Shown here: piece by piece, positions 1 to 7,591 of the stretch
Numbering within the stretch: the stretch's first letter is position 1
How the letters are laid out: every line of letters begins with the position of its first letter
Origin: an uncultured Collinsella sp.
Lineage (GTDB): Bacteria > Actinomycetota > Coriobacteriia > Coriobacteriales > Coriobacteriaceae
Direction of reading: 5' to 3'
DNA length: 35,011 nt
Assembly: GCA_902462065.1 (NCBI GenBank)
Contig: CABQAK010000021.1
Coordinates: 1 to 35,011, forward strand
Position numbers and translations under genes: made by a program
The notes under the pieces: model-generated
What the model saw: the letters and a program-made list of their open reading frames with translations, nothing else
Told to the model about the DNA's origin: nothing
Database searches by the model: none

Positions 1-19
1 CGTAGCGGGTGGTTTAAAG

Positions 20-38
20 CTGGCCGCTGCGCGGCCAG
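20..38. other. Small GC-rich hairpin at the window edge
   Basis: CTGGCCGC and GCGGCCAG form a perfect 8-base stem around a 3-base loop. No clear T run follows on either strand. It may end a gene lying left of the window, but that gene is not visible. Confidence 0.35.
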
Positions 39-53
39 CAGACTAAAGTCTTG

Positions 54-87
54 AAAAAGACCGCCGGCGCGGGGGCGGCGCCGGCGG
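54..87 (-). terminator. Rho-independent terminator for the 96-aa gene
   Basis: A perfect 10-base stem, CCGCCGGCGC with GCGCCGGCGG, has a 7-base loop. On the minus strand it is followed by TCTTTTTC. It lies 27 bases past the stop of the minus-strand gene at 115-405. Confidence 0.85.
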
Positions 88-114
88 TTGCGAGAGAATA
101 TCGATTGTTGGCTG

Positions 115-405
115 TTACGCAGCGACGGCCTCATAGACCGTAGCGCCCGAGAAGCTGTCATGCAGGCTCTTGCCGGCAATCCACGGCAGCTCGACGACCT
201 CGCAGACCGTGTTGACCAGCTCGGAGCAGTCAGTAAAGTGGCCCTTATCGTTGAGGGCCTCGCAATCCTGAACACGCCAATAGCCATCGGTGTGCGTGAT
301 GTAGTACTCGTGATCGTTGATCGACACGAAAGCGCGCGTCTTGGAACGCAGCAGCTTCAGAAATCCTTCGAAATCGGTCTCGACGACATCTCCAGCCTGG
401 AACAT
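115..405 (-). CDS. Hypothetical protein, 96 aa
   Basis: I do not recognise a family. The start is set by AGGAGGT at 411-417 with six bases to ATG at 405; an in-frame upstream ATG at 441 has no such site. The product is a soluble, slightly acidic protein with no signal peptide or membrane segment. It begins MFQAGDVVETDFEGF and holds three cysteines spaced through its centre, but no CxxC pair that would suggest zinc binding. The N-terminal VGD-like turn and alternating beta-prone segments suggest a small beta domain, which is only an impression. It is monocistronic, with its own terminator at 54-87 and a long divergent spacer toward the nitroreductase. Confidence 0.75.
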   Translation of the reverse strand: MFQAGDVVETDFEGFLKLLRSKTRAFVSINDHEYYITHTDGYWRVQDCEALNDKGHFTDCSELVNTVCEVVELPWIAGKSLHDSFSGATVYEAVAA

Positions 406-699
406 GATGTTACCTCCTGGCCCGGCGCCACCACGGCGCATTGATAAACGTTGGTGCTCCTTTAGTAAAACCTTTATCAGAGGTTATGCGTTCGTCATTT
501 AGGCAAGTGGTAAAAAACCGTAGGGTAGACGGGATAAAACGTTTAACCATCCCATTTGTTTGTCACATTCTGAAGGTACTTTTATGCAAACCTACTTTCC
601 CAATTGGAATCTATCCTTTTGGCCGGGCAATTGACCGTCTATCGTTTAAGCCCGACGGGTATGAACGGGGCATCTGCAACGCCACCGCGAGGAGACACC
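406..699. other. Divergent intergenic region (hypothetical gene / nitroreductase)
   Basis: About 294 bases that are visibly more AT-rich than the flanking genes and should hold two divergent promoters. The best plus-strand candidate is TTGTCA, 17 bases, then TATGCA near 561-589, but the -10 is poor. I see no convincing palindrome or structured RNA here. Confidence 0.3.
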
Positions 700-1221
700 A
701 TGGAGACTATCGAAGCACTCATTCACCGCCGCAGCTGCCGCAAATACAGCGATCGTCCCGTCGAGGCCGAAAAGCTTGCACGTATTATCGAAGCCGGCCA
801 ATATGCACCGAGCGGCATGGGCCGCCAGCCGGTGACGTTTGTCGCCGTCACCGACCCCGCGACCATCGAGCGTCTCTCGAAGCTCAACGCCCAGGTCATG
901 GGCAGCAACAGCGACCCCTTCTATGGCGCCAAGACCGTTGTGGTGGTGCTGGTTGACCGCAGCGTGCCCACACATCTGGAAGACGGCTCGCTCGCCATGG
1001 GCAACCTGCTCAACGCGGCTTATGCACTGGGCGTCGATTCGTGCTGGATTCATCGCGCGCATGAGGTCTTTGACTCGCCCGAGGGCCTGGAGCTGCTGGT
1101 CAGCTGGGGCCTGCCCGCCGACGGCAGCCTGCGCGGTGTCGGTAACTGCATTCTTGGCTACGCCGAGGACACGCTACCCGAGGCAAAGCCCCGCCGCGAC
1201 AACGTGGTATATGTGAAGTAG
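700..1221 (+). CDS. Nitroreductase family protein
   Basis: FMN-dependent NAD(P)H oxidoreductase of the nitroreductase fold, 173 aa, typical for the short single-domain members. The N-terminal motif METIEALIHRRSCRKYSDRP is the usual family opening, whose RRSxRxY/F residues bind the FMN phosphate. The GxxxxNxxLAAxxxGxxxxW-type helix appears as MGNLLNAAYALGVDSCWI. The C-terminal part has the ILGY strand and a basic KPRRDN tail. ATG 700 is chosen because GAGGAGA at 688-694 sits just upstream; ATGs at 604 and 661 lack a site and would add residues unlike the family. The true substrate cannot be told from sequence. It is monocistronic and faces the 1287-1862 gene across a shared hairpin. Confidence 0.9.
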   Translation: METIEALIHRRSCRKYSDRPVEAEKLARIIEAGQYAPSGMGRQPVTFVAVTDPATIERLSKLNAQVMGSNSDPFYGAKTVVVVLVDRSVPTHLEDGSLAMGNLLNAAYALGVDSCWIHRAHEVFDSPEGLELLVSWGLPADGSLRGVGNCILGYAEDTLPEAKPRRDNVVYVK

Positions 1222-1237
1222 TACAGGAGCGTCAGCA

Positions 1238-1276
1238 GGGGTAGCTAATTTGGGACGGGGCTATTTTAGCTACCCC
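1238..1276. terminator. Palindromic element between convergent genes, likely bidirectional terminator
   Basis: GGGGTAGCTAA pairs perfectly with TTAGCTACCCC (11 bases) around a 17-base loop that contains TTTGGGACGGGG. It lies between the convergent nitroreductase and membrane-protein genes. T runs are weak on both sides. The GGGACGGG loop links it to the other GGGAC hairpins of this window. Confidence 0.55.
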
Positions 1277-1286
1277 ACTCGTAAAC

Positions 1287-1862
1287 TTATATTGACGTCG
1301 CCGTTGTCGTCGTTTCGTTCGTTTGAGTCGTTTCGGCTTCGCTGCCTTGTTCGTCCTCGTCCTTTTGAGCATCTGCAATAGTGGTGGCCGCCGCAACGAT
1401 ACCGCGCTGGGGCGCGACGCCCGTCTGGGTCTGAGCGCCCTCGACAACTTCTGTGCCTGCATGCGCGAGCTCGGGCGATTTAAACACTGCGTCCAAGTTG
1501 GCGCCACCGCCGGCGTAGCCAAGCGCAGCGAGTGCGATGACGATCACTGCAACGACGACCGCGATCGGAACATAACGGTGCCAACCAGCCGGATTGAGTC
1601 CGCTGCGGCGAGCCGCCCCGCGGCTAATATAACCGAGCGTTCCGTCGTGCTTGAGCTTTGAGCCCACCACGCGTTTGCGGCCCCACAGTGAGGACTCTGC
1701 CTGCATTGCCAAGCGGGCGCTTGCCGAAGGATAGCCGTATTTAGTGCGCTTGAACGAGCCATCAAACCCCGAGGCGTGTTTACCCCACGTCACCGATGTC
1801 GTGCGTCGGTTGACCGGCGCGGCACTCCGCCTTCTGCAGCTCGGTTTTGAAGTCTCAGCCAT
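1287..1862 (-). CDS. Hypothetical single-pass membrane protein, 191 aa
   Basis: No family recognised. Residues 1-97 are rich in Arg, Lys and Ser and probably cytoplasmic. Residues 99-117 (beginning VPIAVVVAVIVIALAAL) form one hydrophobic span. Residues 118-191 are acidic and low in complexity, ending in a Thr/Glu-rich tail with repeated TT pairs. The positive-inside rule puts the N-terminus inside and the acidic tail outside. The start at 1862 (MAETSK) follows GAGGG a few bases upstream; starting at 1916 would add residues lying within the promoter region. A good promoter sits at 1907-1935. Only 84 bases separate it from the stop of the regulator gene at 1947, so read-through is also possible. 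Confidence 0.65.
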   Translation of the reverse strand: MAETSKPSCRRRSAAPVNRRTTSVTWGKHASGFDGSFKRTKYGYPSASARLAMQAESSLWGRKRVVGSKLKHDGTLGYISRGAARRSGLNPAGWHRYVPIAVVVAVIVIALAALGYAGGGANLDAVFKSPELAHAGTEVVEGAQTQTGVAPQRGIVAAATTIADAQKDEDEQGSEAETTQTNETTTTATSI

Positions 1863-1906
1863 ATGCCCTCGCACGCCGTAACCAAATCGAAACAATAACG
1901 CTTTGG

Positions 1907-1935
1907 ACTGTAGCACACGCGTCGCGCGCGGTCAC
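1907..1935 (-). promoter_or_regulatory. Sigma-70 type promoter for the 191-aa membrane protein
   Basis: Read on the minus strand: GTGACC at -35, exactly 17 bases, then TACAGT at -10. The -10 lies about 45 bases before the ATG at 1862. Confidence 0.5.
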
Positions 1936-1946
1936 GGGCGCCTCGC

Positions 1947-3164
1947 TCAACGGTCATCGTCCTTCAGCAAGCGCCACAGCGTTGTACGGCTTATGCCCAG
2001 CACCTCCGCCGCACGGGTTCGGTTGCCGTGGAGGTGGCCTACAACCAGATGCGCGACATCTCGCTCGGTATCGGCCAGCGGTCGCAGGATATACAGGTCA
2101 CTTTCGAGCGTCGGGGCGCCAAAGGTTGCGGTCTTAATCACGTCCTCTTGGGCGAGCACTTCCTCCGCCACAGCGCGGTCCACCGTGCCCGCCCCCACCA
2201 ATATATACAGTCGTTCCGAGACCTCGCGGAGCTGCAGATAATTGCGCGGCCAGTGGTAAGCATCGAGCGTCTTCGTCGCCGCGGCAGACAGTGTGGGCGC
2301 TGCCGTCCCAAATGCGTCAGCGAGATATTCCAAATAGCGCGCAACCTTCGTCGACGCGGCTCCCTGCTCGGCGATTGCCGGCGCCACGCTCACCGCACAG
2401 GCGAAACGCTCGGTCACAAAGGCGGCTTGATCACTTTCGCCGCCGCCCGGCATGTCATTCGCTGTCAGCACCACATGGCAGCGCGTCGCCAACGCGGTGT
2501 CGGTCATCGTGGAGACCAGCTCGCGGAGGCGCTGGGGGACAACCGCGTTCCAGCCCTCAATGCAAAGGGTCAGCCCCGTTTGGAACAACGGCGATTCGGC
2601 GCTTTTGAGCACATGGCGCCAACCGCGCTCGGTGAGCTCATCGAGCGCAACGGAAACAAAGGGCTGATCGGCAAAAGGACCGTCCAGATAGAGGCGCTTG
2701 GCGATCTCGACCTGACCCGCTCCCAGCTCGCCCTCGAGCATAAGGGGCACACCGCGCGCGTAGCTCTCGGCAACCGGCGCAGCCACCGAGGCCGCCCCCT
2801 CAACGATGCCGTACGCGCTCGATTCGTAGCGGGCCTCAACTTCGTCGGCGTTGAGCCACTCGATGCCCGCATGCGCCGCGGCACCGCGCACCTCGCGGAC
2901 CACGACGACCCAAAGCCCCCCGCCCTCTTTGTCGGTGGGGCGAACGGTCAGGCTCAGGCGCGTACCCTCACGCCCCATAACCAGACGCGCGCCGTCTCCT
3001 ATACGGTCGAGGCGCTCAGCGACAAAAATCGCCACACCCCGCTCAAGCGCCGCGTCATTCATGGTCGAGATCGCGACGTCCCCACGCGCATCGATTGCCA
3101 ATGCCGATGCCCCGGCAGCAGCCAGGGCATCGGTCAAGATGTTCAGCTTGGCATCGCTATCCAT
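1947..3164 (-). CDS. Fis-type transcriptional regulator with degenerate sigma-54 activator-like AAA+ domain
   Basis: 405 aa. The C-terminus (about 375-402) is a Fis/HTH_8 helix-turn-helix, with GNRTRAAEVLGISRTTLWRL matching the DNA-binding domain of sigma-54 activators. The middle (about 115-345) keeps the layout of their AAA+ domain: LMLEGELGAGQVEIAK sits where Walker A (GESGTGKE) should be, and LTLCIEGW where Walker B should be. The Walker A lysine is glutamine (Q151), the Walker B acidic pair is weak, and no GAFTGA loop is visible. It probably neither hydrolyses ATP nor remodels sigma-54, and acts as an ordinary DNA-binding regulator; this is inference. The first 110 residues resemble a sensory domain I cannot name. 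Start at 3164 follows AGGGG with six bases spacing; the longer frame to 3365 has no site. Confidence 0.8.
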   Translation of the reverse strand: MDSDAKLNILTDALAAAGASALAIDARGDVAISTMNDAALERGVAIFVAERLDRIGDGARLVMGREGTRLSLTVRPTDKEGGGLWVVVVREVRGAAAHAGIEWLNADEVEARYESSAYGIVEGAASVAAPVAESYARGVPLMLEGELGAGQVEIAKRLYLDGPFADQPFVSVALDELTERGWRHVLKSAESPLFQTGLTLCIEGWNAVVPQRLRELVSTMTDTALATRCHVVLTANDMPGGGESDQAAFVTERFACAVSVAPAIAEQGAASTKVARYLEYLADAFGTAAPTLSAAATKTLDAYHWPRNYLQLREVSERLYILVGAGTVDRAVAEEVLAQEDVIKTATFGAPTLESDLYILRPLADTERDVAHLVVGHLHGNRTRAAEVLGISRTTLWRLLKDDDR

Positions 3165-3187
3165 GATTTGCCCCTGTCTGCAGCGAC

Positions 3188-3209
3188 GTGCAACCGCCGG
3201 CGGTCGCAC
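3188..3209. promoter_or_regulatory. 22-base near-perfect palindrome upstream of the Fis-type regulator
   Basis: The core ACCGCCGGCGGT is a perfect 12-base palindrome flanked by GTGC and GCAC, with one mismatch over all 22 bases. It sits 23 bases before the regulator's ATG. It could be an autoregulatory operator or an RNA hairpin in the leader. A TATAGT -10-like hexamer lies upstream of it at 3250-3255. Confidence 0.5.
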
Positions 3210-3313
3210 GACCGAGTGTTTTAAAATTGAACGATATTGCCCACCAAACACTATAGGGCAGAAAGCGCCGTCCTGCGAGTATAGGTGTTGCCCCGCATCG
3301 CCATCCTGGCGGG

Positions 3314-3378
3314 GCGATAAGAGCTCTTCGGGACTTATAAACCTGCGGACAAGCCATACCCGCAAGAGCTCCTATCGC
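3314..3378. repeat. Long imperfect inverted repeat between regulator and YeiH gene
   Basis: GCGATAAGAGCTC (3314-3326) pairs with GAGCTCCTATCGC (3366-3378) with one mismatch. Inside is a second small stem, TGCGG with CCGCA, and a CGGGAC string. It lies just past the stop of the transporter gene on the minus strand, so it may end that transcript, though no T run follows. Confidence 0.5.
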
Positions 3379-3430
3379 TCCACCGCAGGCATGCGCTCAC
3401 CAGCACGCAGCACGCAAACAAGCTACTTCT

Positions 3431-4465
3431 CTACCAGATTCCCAGTACGTGTTGCATTCCCAAACTCATGCACGCAATGCCAATCCAGCAGCAAAAGCCC
3501 AATGCGATGGGCTTGCCGCCCTTTTTGACCAGCTCGACGATATCGGTATTAAAACCAATAGCCGCCATGGCCATCACAATAAAGAACTTCGACAGCTCCT
3601 TGATGGGCGCCGTAATGGATGCAGGAAGCTGAAGCACCGTAGTGATCACGCTCGCCAGCACAAAGAACAGCACGAACATGGGAAACGCGCGTTTAAGGGA
3701 GAACGTGCTTTTGGCGTCACCGCCGGCCTTGCGCGCCAGATGCATCTGCCAGCAAGCAAGCGCCAGCGTGATGGGAATGATGGCCAGCGTCCTGGTGAGC
3801 TTGACCACCGTGGCGCTCTCGAGCACATTGGCGCCGGGATGCATGCTGTCCCAAGCGCTCGCCGCAGCCGTTACGGACGAGGTGTCGTTGATGGCGGTAC
3901 CGGCAAACAGGCCAAAGCCCTCGTTGGTCAGCCCGAGCATGCCGCCGAGCGTCGGAAACACGAGCGCCGCGATAACGTTAAACAGGAAGATGACCGAAAT
4001 AGCCTGGGCAATCTCGCGATCGTCGGCATCGATGACGGGTGCGGTCGCGGCGATGGCCGAACCGCCGCAAATCGACGAACCCACACCCACAAGCGTCGCG
4101 ATCTTACCCGGCACGTTCATAACGTGGCAGAGCACAAAGGCGATGACAAGCGAGGTCGAGATTGTCGCCACGATAATCGGCAGCGACTGGGCGCCCTTGG
4201 ACAGAATCTGGGAGAGGTTCATGCCAAAGCCAAGCAGGATAACCGCGTACTGCAAGACTTTTTTGGACGTATAGGTAACGCCGGCGGCGAGCTGTTCGCG
4301 ACGTTTCTTGGGAAAGACGAGCGCCAGGACCATGCCAAAGAGAATGGCAAACACCGGCCCGCCGACCACCTCAACCTGTTTGCCGAGCAACGTCGCGGGA
4401 ATGGCGATGATCAGGCAGAACAAGACGCCTTTCCAGCGCTCGCGTACGATATTTGCCAGTTGCAT
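3431..4465 (-). CDS. YeiH family (UPF0324) putative anion/sulfate exporter
   Basis: 344-aa integral membrane protein with about nine or ten hydrophobic segments. The family signature is clear: the glycine-rich GVGSSICGGSAIAA stretch near residues 126-139, followed by the family's TAPVIxAxDxE motif and, later, GTAINDTSSVTAAA. The family is annotated as putative sulfate exporter; the transported ion is not firmly known. Full length for the family. ATG 4465 is preceded by AAGGAA. It is divergent from the GntR/FCD regulator at 4629 with 163 bases between them, an arrangement that often means the regulator controls the transporter. There is no link in sequence to sulfur metabolism genes nearby. 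Confidence 0.88.
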   Translation of the reverse strand: MQLANIVRERWKGVLFCLIIAIPATLLGKQVEVVGGPVFAILFGMVLALVFPKKRREQLAAGVTYTSKKVLQYAVILLGFGMNLSQILSKGAQSLPIIVATISTSLVIAFVLCHVMNVPGKIATLVGVGSSICGGSAIAATAPVIDADDREIAQAISVIFLFNVIAALVFPTLGGMLGLTNEGFGLFAGTAINDTSSVTAAASAWDSMHPGANVLESATVVKLTRTLAIIPITLALACWQMHLARKAGGDAKSTFSLKRAFPMFVLFFVLASVITTVLQLPASITAPIKELSKFFIVMAMAAIGFNTDIVELVKKGGKPIALGFCCWIGIACMSLGMQHVLGIW

Positions 4466-4628
4466 ATGGGATTCCTTCTTTCTATTTCACGTTTGCGACG
4501 GCTTATGATACGGCAACATTGAGCGCAGCCTTGCGCAAACACAGACTAAGATGCCGCAATAGTTCTCAGGCAACAGCCGAATTACCCACCGCGGAGAGCT
4601 GATTCGCGGCATAATTAACAACTGACAT

Positions 4629-5360
4629 ATGAGTTTGATAGAACAGTTGCGAGGCGCTATGGAAGAATCGATGCACGTCGGCGAGCAGGAAACGAGCCTA
4701 CAGGACCAGTCCTACCACACCATTCGACGCAAAATCGTCTACCTGGACTACAAGCCGGGCGAAAAGCTGGGCGTCAAGCAGCTTTGCGATGACCTGGACA
4801 TGGGTCGCACGCCCGTGCGCGAGGCTTTGGTTCGCTTGGCGCAGGAAGGCCTGGTGCGCACCGTGCCCCAGAGCGGCACCTACGTCTCACCCATCAACCT
4901 CACCCTTGCCGAGAGCGCCTGTTACATCCGCGAGCATCTGGAAAAGCAGGTGATTGTGGAGTGCTGTGCGCGCGCCACGTCGGCTGGCATCGAGCAGCTC
5001 GACCGCGCCATCGCGCTGCAGGAAAAGGCCATGGCCGAAGAGGATCGCATCGGCTTCTTTTTGAGCGACAACCTCATGCATCACATGATTTTTAGCATCG
5101 CATGTCGCAGCACCGTGTGGTCGTGGCTCGAAGAGACCAATGCCGACCTGGAGCGCTTCCGCTGGCTGCGCGCTGCCACGCAGGTTCTCGACAATCAGGA
5201 CATCGTGAACGAGCACAAGCAGATTCGCCGCGCTATCGCCGGTCGCGACCCCATCGAAGCGAGCTTTTTGGTCAGCAAGCACCTGCACATGATGTTCCGC
5301 AACCAAACCGAGGTTCTGGACCAGTTCCCCGAGTACTTCGAGACCAGCAAGCTCCGCTAA
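4629..5360 (+). CDS. GntR family regulator, FadR/FCD subgroup
   Basis: 243 aa. A winged helix (about 24-90) has the GntR signature PGEKLGVKQLCDDLDMGRTP followed by VREALVRLAQEGLV. Residues 98-230 are an all-helical FCD ligand domain, including the conserved Asp of DNLMHHMIF and the His pairs (EHKQI, KHLHMMF) that bind a metal in this subgroup. Such proteins usually respond to small carboxylates or sugar acids; the ligand here is unknown. ATG 4629 has no visible ribosome site. ATGs at 4659 (after CGAGG) and 4671 (after GGAAGA) are real alternatives and would only shorten the tail before the HTH. A CATAAT -10-like hexamer at 4610-4615 would leave a very short leader for 4629, which favours a later start or leaderless translation. 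Confidence 0.88.
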   Translation: MSLIEQLRGAMEESMHVGEQETSLQDQSYHTIRRKIVYLDYKPGEKLGVKQLCDDLDMGRTPVREALVRLAQEGLVRTVPQSGTYVSPINLTLAESACYIREHLEKQVIVECCARATSAGIEQLDRAIALQEKAMAEEDRIGFFLSDNLMHHMIFSIACRSTVWSWLEETNADLERFRWLRAATQVLDNQDIVNEHKQIRRAIAGRDPIEASFLVSKHLHMMFRNQTEVLDQFPEYFETSKLR

Positions 5361-5404
5361 CCTGCCAAAAAGGGACAGGTTTATTTTGGCAGGTTTTATC
5401 TGGG
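5359..5404 (+). repeat. GGGACAGG hairpin element, copy 1 (also GntR gene terminator)
   Basis: Perfect stem CCTGCCAAAA (5361-5370) with TTTTGGCAGG (5384-5393), loop AGGGACAGGTTTA, then TTTTATCTGGG. The element starts on the stop codon of the GntR gene, and the hairpin plus TTTTAT tail fits a terminator. Near-identical copies lie at 7540-7590 (opposite orientation) and 10740-10786. Confidence 0.85.
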
Positions 5405-5414
5405 CAAATGCAAC

Positions 5415-5450
5415 AAGGCCCGGCTCCGTCTTGATGCGGAGCCGGGCCTT
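5415..5450 (-). terminator. Terminator of glmS
   Basis: A perfect 14-base stem, AAGGCCCGGCTCCG with CGGAGCCGGGCCTT, has an 8-base loop. It lies 25 bases past the glmS stop. The T run on the minus strand is poor, but the stem is very strong. Confidence 0.75.
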
Positions 5451-5475
5451 AGTTGTTAGAACGGCGGAACAACAA

Positions 5476-7323
5476 TTATTCGACCGTGACGCTTTTCGCC
5501 AGGTTACGGGGCTGGTCGACGTCGCAGCCGCGCAGGATGGCGACCTCGCGGGCGAGCAGCTGCAGCGGAACGCTCGCCGTAATGGGACTGAACACGTCGC
5601 GGACTGCTGGCACACGGATGATGCAGTCGGCGATCTTGTTGATCTCCTCGTCGCCCTCGGTGGCAACGACGATGACCTTGGCGCCGCGCGCCTTGCACTC
5701 CATAAGGTTCGACACGGTCTTGTCGTAGGTGGCACTCTTGGTGGCCACGGCGATGACAGGGAAGCCCGGGTCGATCAGGGCAATGGGGCCATGCTTCATC
5801 TCACCGGCGGCATATGCCTCGGCGTGCAGGTAGCTGACTTCCTTGAGCTTGAGCGCACCCTCGTAGGAAATAGCGGCACCCATGCCACGGCCCACGAACA
5901 GCGCCGACTGCGCGTCCTTGCACAGCAGGGCGGCCTCATGAACGGCCTCGGTTTGGGTATCCAAAATCCACTGGATCTGCTCGGCCGTATCGGAAAGCTC
6001 GCGGAACAGCATGCGCGCCTGCTTGGTGGTCAAGCGGTACTTGACCTGCGCCAGCAGCAGGGCCAAAAGCGTAAGGCTCACGACCTGGCCGATGAAGCTC
6101 TTGGTCGAGGCGACCGCAATCTCCTTGTTGGCCTTGGTGTAGATGACGCCGTCGCTCTCACGCGCCACGGGGCTGCCCACCACGTTGGTGATGCCGAAGA
6201 CCTTGGCACCCTTGATGCGCGCGTCGCGAATGGCGGCAAGGGTATCGGCCGTCTCGCCCGACTGGGACACGGCAACGACAAGCGTCGTCGGCGTGATGAT
6301 GGGGTTGCGATAACGGAACTCGCTGGCCGCCTCCACCTCGGTGGGGATGCGAGCCCAGCCCTCAATGAGATTCTTAGCAATGAGGCCAGCATGATAGCTG
6401 GTGCCGCAAGCGATCACGTAGACGCGGTCGATGTCGTTGAGCTCCTCGAGCGAAAGGCCCAGCTCGTCGATGTCGAGCTCGCCGGCCGGCGTCATACGAC
6501 CGACCAGTGTGTCGCGCACAACGCGCGGCTGCTCGTGGATTTCCTTGAGCATAAAGTCGGGATAACCGCCCTTTTCTGCCATGTCCAGGTCCCAGTCGAT
6601 GTGGGTGACCTTGGGCTCGATAACGTTGCCGACCTCGTCGGTGTACTCGACGCCTGCGGGCGTGAGCTTGGCAAACTGACCGTCCTCGAGCACCACGACA
6701 TCGCGGGTGGCGTCGATGAGCGCGATGACATCGGAGGCGACATAGGCGCCGGTCTCGCCCGCGCCGACCACGATCGGGGAATCCTTGCGGGCCACGGCGA
6801 TCACGCCGGGCTCGTCAGCGCACACGGCGGCCAGGCCATAGGCACCGACCACGTGGGTGCAAGCCTCGCGCACGGAGGCCATCAGGTCGCGCGTCTCGGC
6901 ATAAGCCTCTTCGATCAGATGCGCGAAGACCTCGGTATCGGTCTCGCTCTTAAAGTGGTGGCCGCGACCCTCCAGCTCTTCGCGCAGCTCGGCGAAGTTC
7001 TCGATGATGCCGTTGTGGACGATGGCGATACGACCGTCGCAGCTGGTGTGGGGGTGAGCGTTAACGACGGAGGGCTTGCCGTGGGTGGCCCAACGGGTGT
7101 GGCCGATACCGCAGGTAGCGTCGCTGTCAATGTTGGAAAGCTCGCTCTCCAGGCCCGCGACCTTGCCCACACGGCGGATAACGTCGAGGTGCGCCGCGGC
7201 GCCCTCGCCCACCTCGAGCGCGACGCCCGAGGAGTCATAGCCGCGATACTCCATACGCTTGAGGCCCGTGACCAGGATGTTCTTTGCAATATCAGAGCCG
7301 GTGTAGCCGACGATTCCGCACAT
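5476..7323 (-). CDS. glmS: Glutamine--fructose-6-phosphate aminotransferase (isomerizing) GlmS
   Basis: 615 aa, full length. It makes glucosamine-6-phosphate from fructose-6-phosphate and glutamine, the first step to UDP-GlcNAc for peptidoglycan. The N-terminal class-II glutaminase domain starts MCGIVGYTG with Cys2 as nucleophile once Met is removed, and has the RGYDSSG and HTRWATHG motifs. Two SIS sugar-isomerase domains follow (about 290-430 and 460-600), with SQSGETADT binding the sugar phosphate and the C-terminal LAKSVTVE holding the catalytic lysine. The start is fixed by the Cys2 requirement; GAAGGGA lies upstream. I find no glmS-ribozyme core in the leader, which instead holds palindromes at 7383-7457. 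The gene is flanked by inverted copies of the hairpin element at 5359 and 7540. Confidence 0.98.
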   Translation of the reverse strand: MCGIVGYTGSDIAKNILVTGLKRMEYRGYDSSGVALEVGEGAAAHLDVIRRVGKVAGLESELSNIDSDATCGIGHTRWATHGKPSVVNAHPHTSCDGRIAIVHNGIIENFAELREELEGRGHHFKSETDTEVFAHLIEEAYAETRDLMASVREACTHVVGAYGLAAVCADEPGVIAVARKDSPIVVGAGETGAYVASDVIALIDATRDVVVLEDGQFAKLTPAGVEYTDEVGNVIEPKVTHIDWDLDMAEKGGYPDFMLKEIHEQPRVVRDTLVGRMTPAGELDIDELGLSLEELNDIDRVYVIACGTSYHAGLIAKNLIEGWARIPTEVEAASEFRYRNPIITPTTLVVAVSQSGETADTLAAIRDARIKGAKVFGITNVVGSPVARESDGVIYTKANKEIAVASTKSFIGQVVSLTLLALLLAQVKYRLTTKQARMLFRELSDTAEQIQWILDTQTEAVHEAALLCKDAQSALFVGRGMGAAISYEGALKLKEVSYLHAEAYAAGEMKHGPIALIDPGFPVIAVATKSATYDKTVSNLMECKARGAKVIVVATEGDEEINKIADCIIRVPAVRDVFSPITASVPLQLLAREVAILRGCDVDQPRNLAKSVTVE

Positions 7324-7382
7324 AAGATAAATCCCTTCGTTCGCGTGACTGCAAGACGTCCACGCACAAGGGGCGCTGAGAC

Positions 7383-7404
7383 GTACAACATTCGAGTATT
7401 GTAC
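7383..7404 (-). promoter_or_regulatory. Palindrome overlapping the likely glmS -10
   Basis: GTACAA and TTGTAC are inverted across a 10-base centre. On the minus strand the upper arm reads TACAAT, a good -10, about 75 bases before the glmS ATG. No convincing -35 is seen, so an activator or repressor at the palindromes is plausible. Confidence 0.4.
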
Positions 7405-7421
7405 TCACGCAAGCGCAAGCT

Positions 7422-7457
7422 GATATACCAGAAGTGGTATCTCAACTTAGATACCAC
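7422..7457. promoter_or_regulatory. Three alternating TGGTAT/ATACCA half-sites, candidate GntR-type operator
   Basis: ATACCA (7425-7430), TGGTAT (7435-7440) and ATACCA (7451-7456) alternate. The second and third form a 9-base perfect inverted repeat, GTGGTATCT with AGATACCAC. TGGTnT...AnACCA is the general shape of sites bound by GntR/HutC-type amino-sugar regulators (NagR/DasR), but the spacing here is wider than their consensus. The site is just upstream of the likely glmS promoter. Confidence 0.45.
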
Positions 7458-7485
7458 CCGATGTACACACGTCCAGCCGGTCCAA

Positions 7486-7520
7486 ACCACCACAAAGGTG
7501 CCCGTCCCCTTCGTGGTGGT
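7486..7520. repeat. Palindromic element ACCACCAC...GTGGTGGT
   Basis: ACCACCACAAAGG pairs with CCTTCGTGGTGGT with one mismatch over 13 bases; the 9-base loop TGCCCGTCC runs into CCCC. Read on the other strand the centre contains GGGGACGGGCA, so it carries the GGGAC core seen in the other hairpins. Confidence 0.7.
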
Positions 7521-7539
7521 CGCGTTGGCAACAGCGTTT

Positions 7540-7590
7540 CCCCAGATAAAACCTGCCAAAATAAACCTGTCCCTTTTTGGTAGGTTTGGG
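7540..7590 (-). repeat. GGGACAGG hairpin element, copy 2 (inverted)
   Basis: The reverse complement of this block matches copy 1 at all but a few positions, including the 13-base loop and the TTTTATCTGGGG tail (plus strand 7540-7551). One stem base differs (CCTACC for CCTGCC), leaving a single mismatch. It ends just before the LacI-gene -10 hexamer. Confidence 0.85.
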
Positions 7591-7591
7591 A

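Noticed and set aside
2028..4522. Long plus-strand frames opposite the Fis-type regulator and YeiH genes
   Set aside because: Both are antisense shadows with biased Arg/His/Gly composition and no ribosome sites.
7324..7420. glmS ribozyme in the glmS leader
   Set aside because: The conserved core and cleavage-site sequence of the ribozyme are not visible; only protein-type palindromes are present.
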